Shown here: positions 47,174-56,754 of the stretch, one piece after another
Layout of the letters: every line of letters begins with the position of its first letter
Numbering within the stretch: the first letter of the stretch is position 1
Origin: Druceiella hillmani
Taxonomy: Eukaryota; Arthropoda; Insecta; Lepidoptera; Hepialidae
DNA: 64,000 nucleotides
Assembly (NCBI GenBank): GCA_039881145.1
Contig: JAYKKI010000015.1
Coordinates: 30,669,001 to 30,733,000 of the forward strand
Direction of reading: 5' to 3'
The notes under the pieces: generated by a model
The model's input: only the letters and a program-made list of their open reading frames with translations
What the model was told of the DNA's origin: nothing
Database searches by the model: none
Made by a program: the position numbers and the translations under genes

Positions 47174-47372
47174 ATTTGTGTCGTCGCCGTGGTGTGTTGG
47201 GTTGATCACAAGGCATACGGCCTGTGACGACGCGATGCACTGCGGAGACCCGGGTTCGATTCCCGGCCGTTCGTTGAGCGGGGCTGGACGGGTGTTATGG
47301 TTGCTGGACGGATGTTATGGACGGAGCAATAAGTCCGCCATATGTATCAATTAGATACATTAAAGTAGATAA
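47174..47372 (+). mobile_element. tRNA-derived SINE
   Basis: The 5' third is tRNA-like. It has a degenerate A box, tggtgtgttgg (about 47191-47201), and a perfect B-box context, gggttcgattcccgg (about 47251-47265), which are the internal RNA polymerase III promoter. The intervening sequence does not fold into a tRNA. A tRNA-unrelated body follows (ggctggacgg repeated, then aataagtccgccat), and a short simple tail, gtagataaatagata. A possible 9-bp target duplication atagatata flanks it (47165-47173 and 47373-47381), though that sequence is low in complexity. It is not a functional tRNA gene. Confidence 0.7.
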
Positions 47373-47384
47373 ATAGATATACTT

Positions 47385-48640
47385 ACGTGTCCGTCTCACA
47401 GAGTCATTCTTGTCGTTTCTCATAGTAACATTAAATTTGGTATATAAAGAATATTAACCCGCATATATTTCAGTTAACCCTTAAAAATATTCATATGAAA
47501 ATTTTAGCGTAAAAATAATTCGAATTTTTTACATTTTTTTTATCGTGTTGGATATTAACTGAAAGAGGTACTAACAGGGATTTGAGAACTATTTCAGTAT
47601 ATTTAAATCGTTTTAGAATTTTACGTAAGATAATGCTATTCTAAATATATTATTAAAATATCCATAATTTTTTTCCTAGAAATAGTTGGAAATATAAGAA
47701 ATTGAAATTTGGCATGTTATAAAGAATTTTATTTTGCATGTTTCAATGATAAATAATTCACAATGTTAGTATGGAAATTTTCGAGGGAGTAGATAAAAAA
47801 TTCAAACAATTTTTTCCCCACTTTATGTCTTTTATGGGATATTAATTGAAAAAGCAACTTATAAGAATCCCAAAACAATTTCTTTTAGTTTTACGTAAGA
47901 TAGAGATATTTGTGATCCATTCTTTATTCGAAATCAAAATTATAAAAAAAACAGCTGCAGTAGAGTTTTATGTAAAGTTTACCGGATAACTAGAGAAATG
48001 ATTCTAAATTCATAGTTTTTGTGAAATTCACGATATTTTTATGCATGCGAAAGGTATACTAGGCATATTTACAATGATGAAAAGTAATTATAATATTTAT
48101 AAACAGTTCAGTAGACATATTACATAATTTTAAACGATTCTGTACTTCTAAGTCTGTACGAAACCCTTGTATTGCGAGATTTGCTTACCCTACTTAACAA
48201 GTTTATTTATTGCAGCTTCACTTATTTACGAAGTTGTGATTATTTGTTAATACAAGTACGTTTTCTAACTGTCGAATGATATAGGGTACAATTAATTTGC
48301 ACTCGGAGGCTTATTTTCATTCCATTATCCTTTAGTTCATAAAATCATCGCGCCAAGTTAGCTGTAGATAAACTAAGTGACCTGTTCTTTTTGAGGATTA
48401 TTAATAAGTAATGTTTTTACTGTGCGCTTGCGTAATTCTATAAAAAGACACAGTGATATGTGAAGTATCGCAACAGCCTGTAATCGCATTCGCAAGTCAT
48501 TAAATTGACTAAGAATGTTAATATCCGAGACCGCATCGAACGCTAGGGTGAACATTACTTTGGAAAATATTGGTACATGTTCAGTCGAGATGGAATTATG
48601 CATGCACAATACAGATGTACGGTTTTCGCTGAATTTACGG
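47385..48640. other. gene-free stretch
   Basis: The phrases 'ttaaatttggtatataaaga' and 'ttgaaatttggcatgttata' (47430-47730) resemble diverged copies of a common insect repeat, but no boundaries can be set. The 78-codon minus frame (48609-48373) shows no motif. Confidence 0.4.
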
Positions 48641-48647
48641 GCAATTT

Positions 48648-48923
48648 AATTCTTATGAGCCTACTGTCACTTTCAAGCATTGCGATGACGAATAGCTGAT
48701 GTTGCTTTAACTATTTGATACGACGGATTGCATTAAAAGTAGTTGAGCGAAAGCATTATGCTTTTTTTTAACTTTTATATGTAGTGAAACTAGTATAAAA
48801 GTTAAAAAAAGCGTAATGCTTTCGCTCAACTGCTTTTATTGCAATCCGCCGTATCAAATAGTTAAAGCAATATCAGCTATTCATCATCGCAATGCTCGAA
48901 AGTGACAGTAGGCTCATAAGAAT
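48648..48923. repeat. long near-perfect inverted repeat, 131-bp arms
   Basis: The left arm (48648-48780) and right arm (48793-48923) are reverse complements at roughly 93%, with about nine differences and one indel, around a 12-base loop (gtagtgaaacta). Arm sequence is non-repetitive (for example gctttaactatttgatacga). A transcript from either strand would form a long hairpin RNA. It could be a foldback transposon, a recent inverted duplication, or a hairpin-RNA locus feeding the small-RNA pathway. No terminal target duplication is obvious. Confidence 0.95.
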
Positions 48924-48929
48924 TTATTC

Positions 48930-49510
48930 ATTAGAGAAGAAAATTGGGGAAACTTTCCTTCCAACATGTAATGATTAAATCAGTCGTTAAAGCATTATAC
49001 CTTTTCACTCTCCATACATTATTTACCTTGATACGTATACGATATTGCGTAAACACTCTGTTGATTTGTATTAACATACCCTTCAATTAGAATTACGTAC
49101 AACGAATCTATACTACCTGCATTGTGTGCGTGCTAAGTTCTGATAATTAAAACTACAATAAGGCGGATAACATCTCGTTCACAAAATTAAGATTCTTAAC
49201 CTAAAATTTTTTTTCAATATTTTTTGAAAGCAAACTAAAAATACATTACCGAAATTATATCTGTGATGCTTTTCATAGAGAACGTATCCTTTGTAACAGA
49301 CCCGAGATAATTCTTCCGTCTGGTAATTTGCTGTGCCGCTGAAAGGGTGACCTAGAGTCCCGCGGTAGTGTCGTGTTCATCATTCGGAAGTTTCTAGTAA
49401 ACAAGTATAAACAAGTTTCTAGTACTTAGTAGTAATTTCACTGTAAAGTTTGAAATTTCGGCGAGGCCGGTATATCTTATACTTAGAATTACTAAATTGA
49501 AATTAGACAT
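48930..49510. other. gene-free stretch
   Basis: No feature recognised. Confidence 0.5.
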
Positions 49511-49514
49511 ATGG

Positions 49515-51445
49515 CTTGAGAATAGGGCAATTTGATTATAGGCGTGAGAATGGGGCAATTTAATTATAGGCAGTGAAACCCTATGGGCCAACGATTGGCT
49601 GATTTTTGACAGAGGAGAGCCTTCATGATGAATTCCTTCTCCAAAAACAGAAAAAAACTGGACATGGGTTAGTCCCGATTGTGCAGGTAAATCCGAAGTA
49701 GATATTTACCTTCATGACCAAACCTCAGATATTTAATGGTTCTCTGTGGTCAGCAAGGTAAAAACTGGAATTAATCACCAAAACGGCAAGTTGCAGGCTG
49801 ATGTTGTACGGAGCATAGACATAATCAACCTGGAGAGGTTCAGTTTGATATGTCTCCGCTTTGTCCAGCACCAACGCAAACAGAAACTCCTAAAGCTTTC
49901 CAATCAAATCTACAATCATTTTGAGTACCTATACGGGTATATAACAATTCGGAAATTCTTCAGTTGATATTTTTTTATTACAGGTAATTAAATGAGTAGA
50001 TCTCCAAGGCCATATTAGGATATTCGCGCCTTCAATGCGAAATGTATTAAGGAAGTGATTGTGCGAATAAATACCCCAAAGTGTTCGCTAGAGATTGCTC
50101 TATTGGGCAGAACTAGTCGACAAACCTGAAGATCTATAACGGCGACGTATATGCACCGAGATCTAAAATCTTCAGAGAGGTTGAGAAGTTCTATAAATGG
50201 TCACACCCAGTATACACTTCAACACAAAAATCGGGCAATCACCCAAGAGTCAAATTAACCGACACTATTCTGAGATGACCCAAGGGTTAAGCTAACCCGA
50301 CTTTAGTCAGATGGTAGCCTAGACGAGCAAAATTTCTGCTAAACGGCTAAAGAATAATAAGGCGCTGGGCTATGATGGAGTTACCTCCGAAACTCTAAAG
50401 ACAGGTGGCACACCAATAATGGAATCCTTTCGGAAGTTATTCAATTCCATTGCACTCGAGGGCTTGACCCCATAATTATGTACCAGGGGTATGGCGGAGC
50501 TATTATTCAAACAGAATGATAACACTCTGCCTAAATATTACAGATCCATGCTTATAAGTTGTTTTCGAGAGTCATCATAAACCGACTAACGCATAAGTTT
50601 GACTACTTTCAGCCTCTTGAATAAGCCGGTTTTTGAAAAGGCTTTATTAATAAACTAATAGGCTTTATTATAAACCACGTTTAGACGGTACGCTAGATAA
50701 TATAGACGTCTGAGGAGTAAAATCGGCTTTCACGTCTAACATCTGTGAACTATGAGAAAGACTTCTCTCACTTTCGATTTGCCGGCGATGTGGTAGAGTC
50801 GCTGGCCAAACTTGGCACAATTCTCAGGGACCAAACCAGATTTTGTTTCAACCCATAGGTCTTCAAATTAACAAAGACAAGACGGAGATCTCGTCTAACT
50901 TCCTGGTTGTACCCATAATGGTACATATTGGAAATGTTACTCTGGAAGCTGACCACTATGTGTCGTGATGTTTAAAAAGAAGTCAATTAGAGAAACAAAC
51001 TCGGCTGGGTTGTTTTCAGAAAATGTATTGAGTGATGGTATGTGAAAGTGAATAGAGGTACCGTACTATTGGCCTTGTAAAAAGACTCGAAGTCACTCAG
51101 CGAGTTATGGACAGGACTATGCTCAGGATTTCTCTTCAAAATATGATCCGCTATGAGGAGATTCGTCGAAGAAATAATGTTATCGAAATAGTTCATATGA
51201 CTAGCAGACTGAAGCGGTAATGGGCAGGACATATAGTGTGCGGAACCGGCGATCGTCGTGGAAGAAAGGTTTCTGAATGGCGACCACGTACTGGATGATG
51301 CAGGACGCAGAGGGGACCTATATTATGCTAGGTAAAAGTGACGGGAAGCCGTTTGATTTAAGCGACATGGAATGTTTATGGGAATTTATGGGTGAGATCT
51401 ATGTTCAGCAGTAGACGTCTTCTGGCTGATAATAAAGATGATATT
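49515..51445 (+). pseudogene. decayed non-LTR retrotransposon (RTE-like), endonuclease to 3' end
   Basis: Endonuclease: MGQRLADF (49573 on), then TWVSPDCAGKSEVDIYL (from about 49662) and SVVSKVKTGINHQ, where the family has S-D-H; the catalytic Asp is Asn. RT: LKNNKALGYDGVTSETLK (50347-50400), then FSRVIINRLTHKFDYFQPLE-like sequence with frame changes near 50560-50620. A large deletion then leads to FAGDVVES (50778-50801) where F-A-D-D is expected, so a catalytic Asp is Gly. C-terminus: TQRVMDRTMLRISLQNMIRY (from about 51093), WAGHI (51220-51234) and WRPRTG. The end reads cagcagtagacgtcttctgg then a short aaagatgat tail, as expected for elements of this group that end in short simple repeats. 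Many stops and frameshifts. A 30-bp duplication (gggcaattt.attatagg) lies at the 5' end. Confidence 0.85.
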
Positions 51446-51454
51446 CGTAGTAAT

Positions 51455-53030
51455 TTATCTAGTACAAATGTGTACTTAGTGGAATGTAGACAAAAACCAA
51501 ATTATATAATTAACAAATACGAAAACTATATTTTCCTTTTAAATTTTTATAAAATTAAAAAATTAAAATATTTTTTTTATACACACTACTTTGCATACTC
51601 AATTTTGGTATCTCCAGTTCCAATTTCATAATTTTCAGCAAAAGTTTGTAATTACTGTACAGAAAATTTCCACATTTTTCAGTCGAATCTGAGTACAAAT
51701 GATAAAATTTCCCTCCTCTGTACCGCCATCTTGAATTTTTAATATTACCAAAGTGTGTAAAATTGGATTGTCATGCTATTATGTTAACGGTGAACATCTT
51801 AAATTTGAAATCAATCGATAATGAGGAAGTGAGCAAAATATCGATTATAAGACCTGATCTAGACGAAAAAATTAGCAGAGAGTGAAATTAATAAAATGTG
51901 GTAAAACGCGTCATTCTTACGCGTTCCTGTTTTACTTTAGTGTTTACATACGCAAAAAAAGAAAGAAAAGAAAGTCTGACATATCAAGAACATAAATATT
52001 TTATGTTCTACATACGTCAGACTTATGTTTTTTTGCATATGCAAACTTATTACAAGTGGAATTCGCTTCTAATTTTAGAATTATTTACGAAAAACAACAG
52101 AAACAAAATTTTCTTGAGGAGTTTGTGATGTCCGTAAGTAATCCATCGTGGAATATATTAATTTTTCATCTATTTAACCCAGAAATTCGAAATTTTACGA
52201 AATGACAGTAATTGTTTTATATTGAAAGTTAGCTATCGCGTTATTTTTATTACGTTTCCTTTTTCAGGCTTCCTTCAAATGTTAGATTCAGTAGTTTTAG
52301 AGGAGTATCAGCATCGGGATTTATATTTAATTCAGGTGTATTTCTGGCTTTATCGAAGAAAGTAAATTGGAAATAAATTTGAAACCTAAAGTATAATTTG
52401 AATACCAATAAACTGGCAGACGAATTAATTTCATGCGATATTAAAAAAAGTAATAGTGGAATTTTCTTGTCTCTTGACTATGTTCACGTGATGTGAACTA
52501 TTCTATCCAACGTGAAATTGATTTGTGGCAGAATTAAACATTAATTTGTTTGCGTTTGAAAAATAATGTGTAACATTCTAGATTAGTTCTGTAATATTTT
52601 GGACCAAGATTTATTGGCAAAGGAATAAGAGATCATAGTATTTCTTTACATATTGATAAATTATCGTATCGTCGCATTCTTATTGTGTTTTTTTCACTAC
52701 ATATTTGAATACAAATCTACGTTTAGGGAAATTTTAATTATGATGCATGTGTCTAACCTTGCTCGAGGTACATATGGTTACCGAGAATGGTCACCAAGAA
52801 AGTTGTATCAAAAACGAAGGCGATCAAAAATAATTCAGCTATTATTCAAGGAACTAGTATAAAACAAATAAGCTGTTTTAAACAGACAGATATACAAACA
52901 TGCTGACAGACAATATTTTCATTCCTTTTCTTTAAAAAGTTCTTTAAACTCGTCTAGATGATTACTCATAAATTTGCTATTTTTCGTAAAATATCATAAA
53001 AATATAGGTCTTTATTATAGATGTATGTCT
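51455..53030. other. gene-free stretch
   Basis: AT-rich. Frames at 51898-52128 and 52653-52862 show no motif. Nothing is recognised. Confidence 0.5.
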
Positions 53031-53034
53031 TTAT

Positions 53035-53210
53035 TGTAGATGGCCGTCTTGCCGGCGGACGGCGGGCTGACAGGAGGCGTTCTTAATAATAATTTATAAA
53101 TGATACTGGGATGGCAGCTCAGAGGTAGTTAAAATAGCGGGGAACGAAAAGGATAATGGCCTGTCTCGCTCTCGATCTTTCTATTCGCACATGCGTGAAT
53201 AAGGGAAAAA
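53035..53210. other. short GC-richer unique block
   Basis: Contains ccgtcttgccggcggacggc and 'tctcgctctcgatc'. No frame of note. Possible regulatory or repeat-derived DNA. Confidence 0.25.
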
Positions 53211-53214
53211 CTGA

Positions 53215-54075
53215 GTCAACATTGAAATAATATGCATTTTGTGTAGTGAAGTGATAAAATATCCCTTTCGCTGCTCTCCGTGAAAGTTACTTTGGTTTCT
53301 GCATCAGAAGTCTTGTAGGCTTCACGGGTATTAAACAAAATATAAAAAATTGTTCATAAATAAGCTATATACTATATTTAATAGTAGGAATAACATTTGT
53401 ATTATGTTTACAGCCCATGAAATGAGTACGATAAACGTAGTGTTGGTTTCTTATAGTAACACAAATGGTTTAGCTAACATATATGGCAACATTGTTTTTT
53501 TAATCTATATATTAACATTGCTTTTCAAGGTAACTTCTGAGTAGATTACCTAATATAAAATTGAAGAAATTCACCTAAGGTGCCTTTTTTAGATAGTTTT
53601 TTTGTTATTTACAGTATGTTCAGTTTATCAATTTTTAAAAATACCAATAACGCTCGATTATATGTCTATATCTCTAGGTTAAGCTTGAGTTACGTGCTTA
53701 TTAATAGTATGTCAAAAAATGAAGACTCCCGTAGGGTATAAACCCTACGTTCATTTGACAGGGCGTGCAGTCCATTCTCCGTCCTGCATTGCTCGTTTGC
53801 TCGTTTAAGTAATACAGCTAAAGATACACTTTATTGATATGCCACAATTTAAGTAATTGTTGTGCTGAAAAAGCGATGGTTTCGCAATTTAAAATATATA
53901 ACATGGAATGAAACAGAGAGACTGTTTACCTACGTACCTTTGTTAACCTATATAATTTAGGAAAAACATGAGAAACATTTGAGAAATTATAATATAAGCT
54001 AAGCGATTTTCGCAACTTCGACGTTTTTTTTCAAACCAGGTCCCCTGACTTGTTGAAATATGATATTCGGAGAGT
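53215..54075. other. gene-free stretch
   Basis: Contains one 8-bp hairpin (cgtagggt-ataa-accctacg, 53730-53749). Nothing else is recognised. Confidence 0.5.
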
Positions 54076-54079
54076 CTCC

Positions 54080-54280
54080 GCCTGACTAGAAATCAGGTTC
54101 GACGCGAAGAGGCTAACCTATATCGGCGGGTATGCGTTTGACAAGTCGCCTTACATAATGACCCAAAACCTGTTGGGGGAACCGGTCCGCTGTCGGACGA
54201 GGAGAGCGCCGCGCCGGGGGTGTGTGCGGTTGCTAGCTGCCGCACCCGCCTCGCTTCTTTCTCACATTCTAACAGCAACG
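54080..54280. other. GC-rich block with tRNA-Ser-like arm and possible exon
   Basis: Two things overlap here. At 54081-54097, cctgactagaaatcagg equals the anticodon arm of a tRNA-Ser(AGA) (5-bp stem, loop ctagaaa), followed directly by a B-box-like ggttcgac, but a full tRNA cannot be folded. On the minus strand, 54268 to about 54165 is open, is bounded by a plausible acceptor (ctgttag) and donor (caacag/gttttg), and codes for a Pro/Ser/Ala-rich stretch. The block is CpG-rich (gagagcgccgcgccgggggt). A promoter, an exon or a decayed tRNA-related element are all possible. Confidence 0.25.
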
Positions 54281-54424
54281 TTATTTCATACGTTATAAAC
54301 TTTCATATAAAAAAGAAGCTTACTAGTTTGTAAATAAATAATAACGTAATTTCCACATATAGAAACTTTCACGCTCTTAATTTTTAGGGTACTGTACCTC
54401 AAAAGGCATAAAATATTTTTAAAT

Positions 54425-54782
54425 AACCGACTTCAAAAACGGAGGTACTAAAAAGTAAACAATAATTACTCAATATAGGTAACTACTTATTCACAATCAA
54501 TAAATAAGTTACTTATTTTTGAATTCAGTGCTAGGCACTGTCAACTAATTTTAAACAAATTTATAATTTAAATCTAACACCGTAACATCTAAAGTGCTCA
54601 CAGTACGAAATAGGAATACATAAAAAGGGCGTATTTATAATATAACAATTTTCATTTGTTTAAATTGATTGGCGGTGCTTCAATTCAAAAACTTTGTTAT
54701 TTATTGTGAATGAGTAGATACCTATTTTGAGTTAATATAATTTTTTACTTTTTAGAAACAGCTTTTTTAAAGTCGGTTTTTT
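54425..54782. mobile_element. foldback MITE with AACCGACTTCAAAAA ends
   Basis: Terminal inverted repeats extend about 85 bp. The left starts aaccgacttcaaaaacgg and continues to ctactta.tcacaat.aata. The right, complemented, reads aaccgactttaaaaaagc and continues the same way. The inner parts also match weakly (tttttgaattc.a.gc / caa.taa.tttaaacaaat), so the whole element is roughly palindromic. The motif is one I know as abundant in moth and butterfly genomes. It has no coding capacity. The superfamily is not determined. Confidence 0.75.
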
Positions 54783-55099
54783 AAAAACATATTATTTTAG
54801 AATCCTTAGTAATTGATAGTAATTCATTTATAAAATGTGTTAGATAACTATTAATTTTTTGTATTACCATACTATACCAAACATTCAATTATTTTCTTTC
54901 TTAGAATATTATATAATTATTAAAAGTCGCGGGTAAAAGCTAATATATGGATAATTTCCTCTTTGTCTAATGTTGGTTATCAACAACACACAGAAGTGAA
55001 GCGATAGCAGTGGCCACAAATGGTCAGCTGTTAGCCGTTGAGGAGTTGCGTTCTCCATATCCGAACTCCAATATCACATCTTGAAAAGTAACAACTATG

Positions 55100-55470
55100 A
55101 GTATCAAATATCTCGAAGCACGGTTGACTTACTACCATCCGTTAAGTAGTTCCATTGTTCGTCTTTAGAACTCATCATCAGATCCTGACCTTGTCGATGG
55201 TGTAGTTATTTTGTAAAGTACACCATCGACAAGGTCAGGATCTAAAGTAAACCAGTAGCAAATATTTTGAATCATGGTTAATTTACTACTATCCCTTAGG
55301 CAGTTCCATTTTTCATATACAGAACTAATCATCAGACTTTGACTTGGTAGATACGAGAAATATTTTGCAAAGTAGCAACTGCCAGTAATAAATATTTGGA
55401 ATCATAGTTGATTTCCTATTATTCGTTAAGGAGTTCCAATGTTCATTTCTGGATCTCATTATCGTCGCCA
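55100..55470 (+). repeat. three diverged repeat units of about 125 bp, first with a perfect 25-bp hairpin
   Basis: Units share 'caaatat.t.gaa.ca.ggtt', 'tactac.atcc.ttaagtag' and 'ttcca.tgttcgt' followed by 'aact.atcatcaga'. In unit 1 a perfect inverted repeat spans 55180-55204 and 55219-55243 (agatcctgaccttgtcgatg.. and its complement, 14-base loop). The pattern resembles degenerate transposon-internal repeats. The family is not identified. Confidence 0.7.
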
Positions 55471-55474
55471 TATT

Positions 55475-56480
55475 TATGTAAGATGAACTTGCGAGTATAC
55501 TCTTTCAACCAAAAAAGAATTACGCAAATCGGCCCAGAAATTTCGGAGAAATCGGTATACATGAATGAAAAAAAATACGCGTCGAACGTATAACATATTC
55601 CCTCCTTTTTAAAGTCAGTCAAAAACGGAACCCTCGGTGGAACTTTCACGTGTCTATCTGTGAATCCCGATTTCCTCAGAAGTTACGTCATGTAGAAAAT
55701 TGAAATTTGGCATAGTAATTAATCCACATATTTTGATTCAACAAATTTGTTTAAAATATTAATGTTAGAAATTAAGAGGTGTTTAATAAAATAATCATAT
55801 TTTCTTAAATTCTACGTAGCGTGTCATTTGAAAGGGCTTATAATAAGGAAAACAAAAATTTCTTTTCATAATTTTAAATTGCATATTTAAAAAGATATTC
55901 TAGAAAAATATACGAAAAGTGAGTATTCTATTCCGCTCTTTATTTATTTTACTACTGAACAAAAATTCGTGAAAAAACAGCAAAATCATGAAAAAAAGGG
56001 TTGGTAATATCTAACTGGAACATTGCATGGAAAATAGATCGGTTGTTTTATAATTTTTCAAATATGCGCCATGATTTTACCCCTGTGAAAGATTTAGTTA
56101 TGAAAAATTAATATTTACGTTATGAAAAATTAATATTTATGTTATGAAAAATTAATATTTGTTTGTTAATAGTTCAATAGAAATGCTACGTACCCTTAAA
56201 CATTTGGTAAGTATCTAAATGTGTACGAAAACTTCGTAGTGTAAGTTCTATTCGTATTTGAGATGTTTTAATGATTGAGATGTTTCAGATTGAGATTGAG
56301 ATGTTTTCAGATTTTAATTCAAGACACGGATTTGAATCTAAAATTTAAATAAGATCGTCAGTGGTGATTTTTAAAAATATGAAATTAATGCACTATGCTC
56401 TATGAATTACGGCGGCGATGTATCTGCATCTGGTTGAGATGTTACTTAAATACTGAGATGTGGCCATATTTCGAGGATAT
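55475..56480. other. gene-free stretch with a 22-bp triplet repeat
   Basis: Three copies of gttatgaaaaattaatattt lie at 56096-56163. The phrase 'gaaatttggcatagtaatta' near 55700 resembles similar phrases near 47430-47720. Otherwise nothing is recognised. Confidence 0.5.
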
Positions 56481-56498
56481 TCTAATGTGTATAATAGA

Positions 56499-56740
56499 CA
56501 AATAAATGAAACTAATAATAGAATAGTGGTGTAGTATTATTTCTACTTTCTTTAATTTCTTTACCACGACCTAAGTTTATTTTTATCATTGCTAATATCC
56601 CACCTGAAGTTGTTGTAATACAACGAAACCTAGGTTTGTGGTAAAGAAATTAAAGACAGTAGAAATAATACTACATCACGTAGTTTCATTTATTTGTGAA
56701 TAATGAATTTCTACAAAATTAACGCCAAATATATTCAATA
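56499..56740 (+). mobile_element. short retroelement family, copy D
   Basis: 242 bp with a shortened left inverted arm, a right arm and the family tail ..gccaaatatattcaata. Target duplications tgtgtataataga (56486-56498) and tgtgtatattaga (56741-56753) match at 12 of 13. The right arm carries the ribozyme-like motif on the plus strand (56588-56645), here broken: the core box is CUGAAGU instead of CUGAAGA, and the GUC cleavage triplet has changed to GUUU. It is therefore a dead copy of the motif seen at 10690. Confidence 0.8.
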
Positions 56741-56754
56741 TGTGTATATTAGAG

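Noticed and set aside
47174..47372. Intact tRNA gene suggested by the perfect B box
   Set aside because: The 5' part does not fold as a tRNA, and a tRNA-unrelated body and simple tail follow, so it is a SINE.
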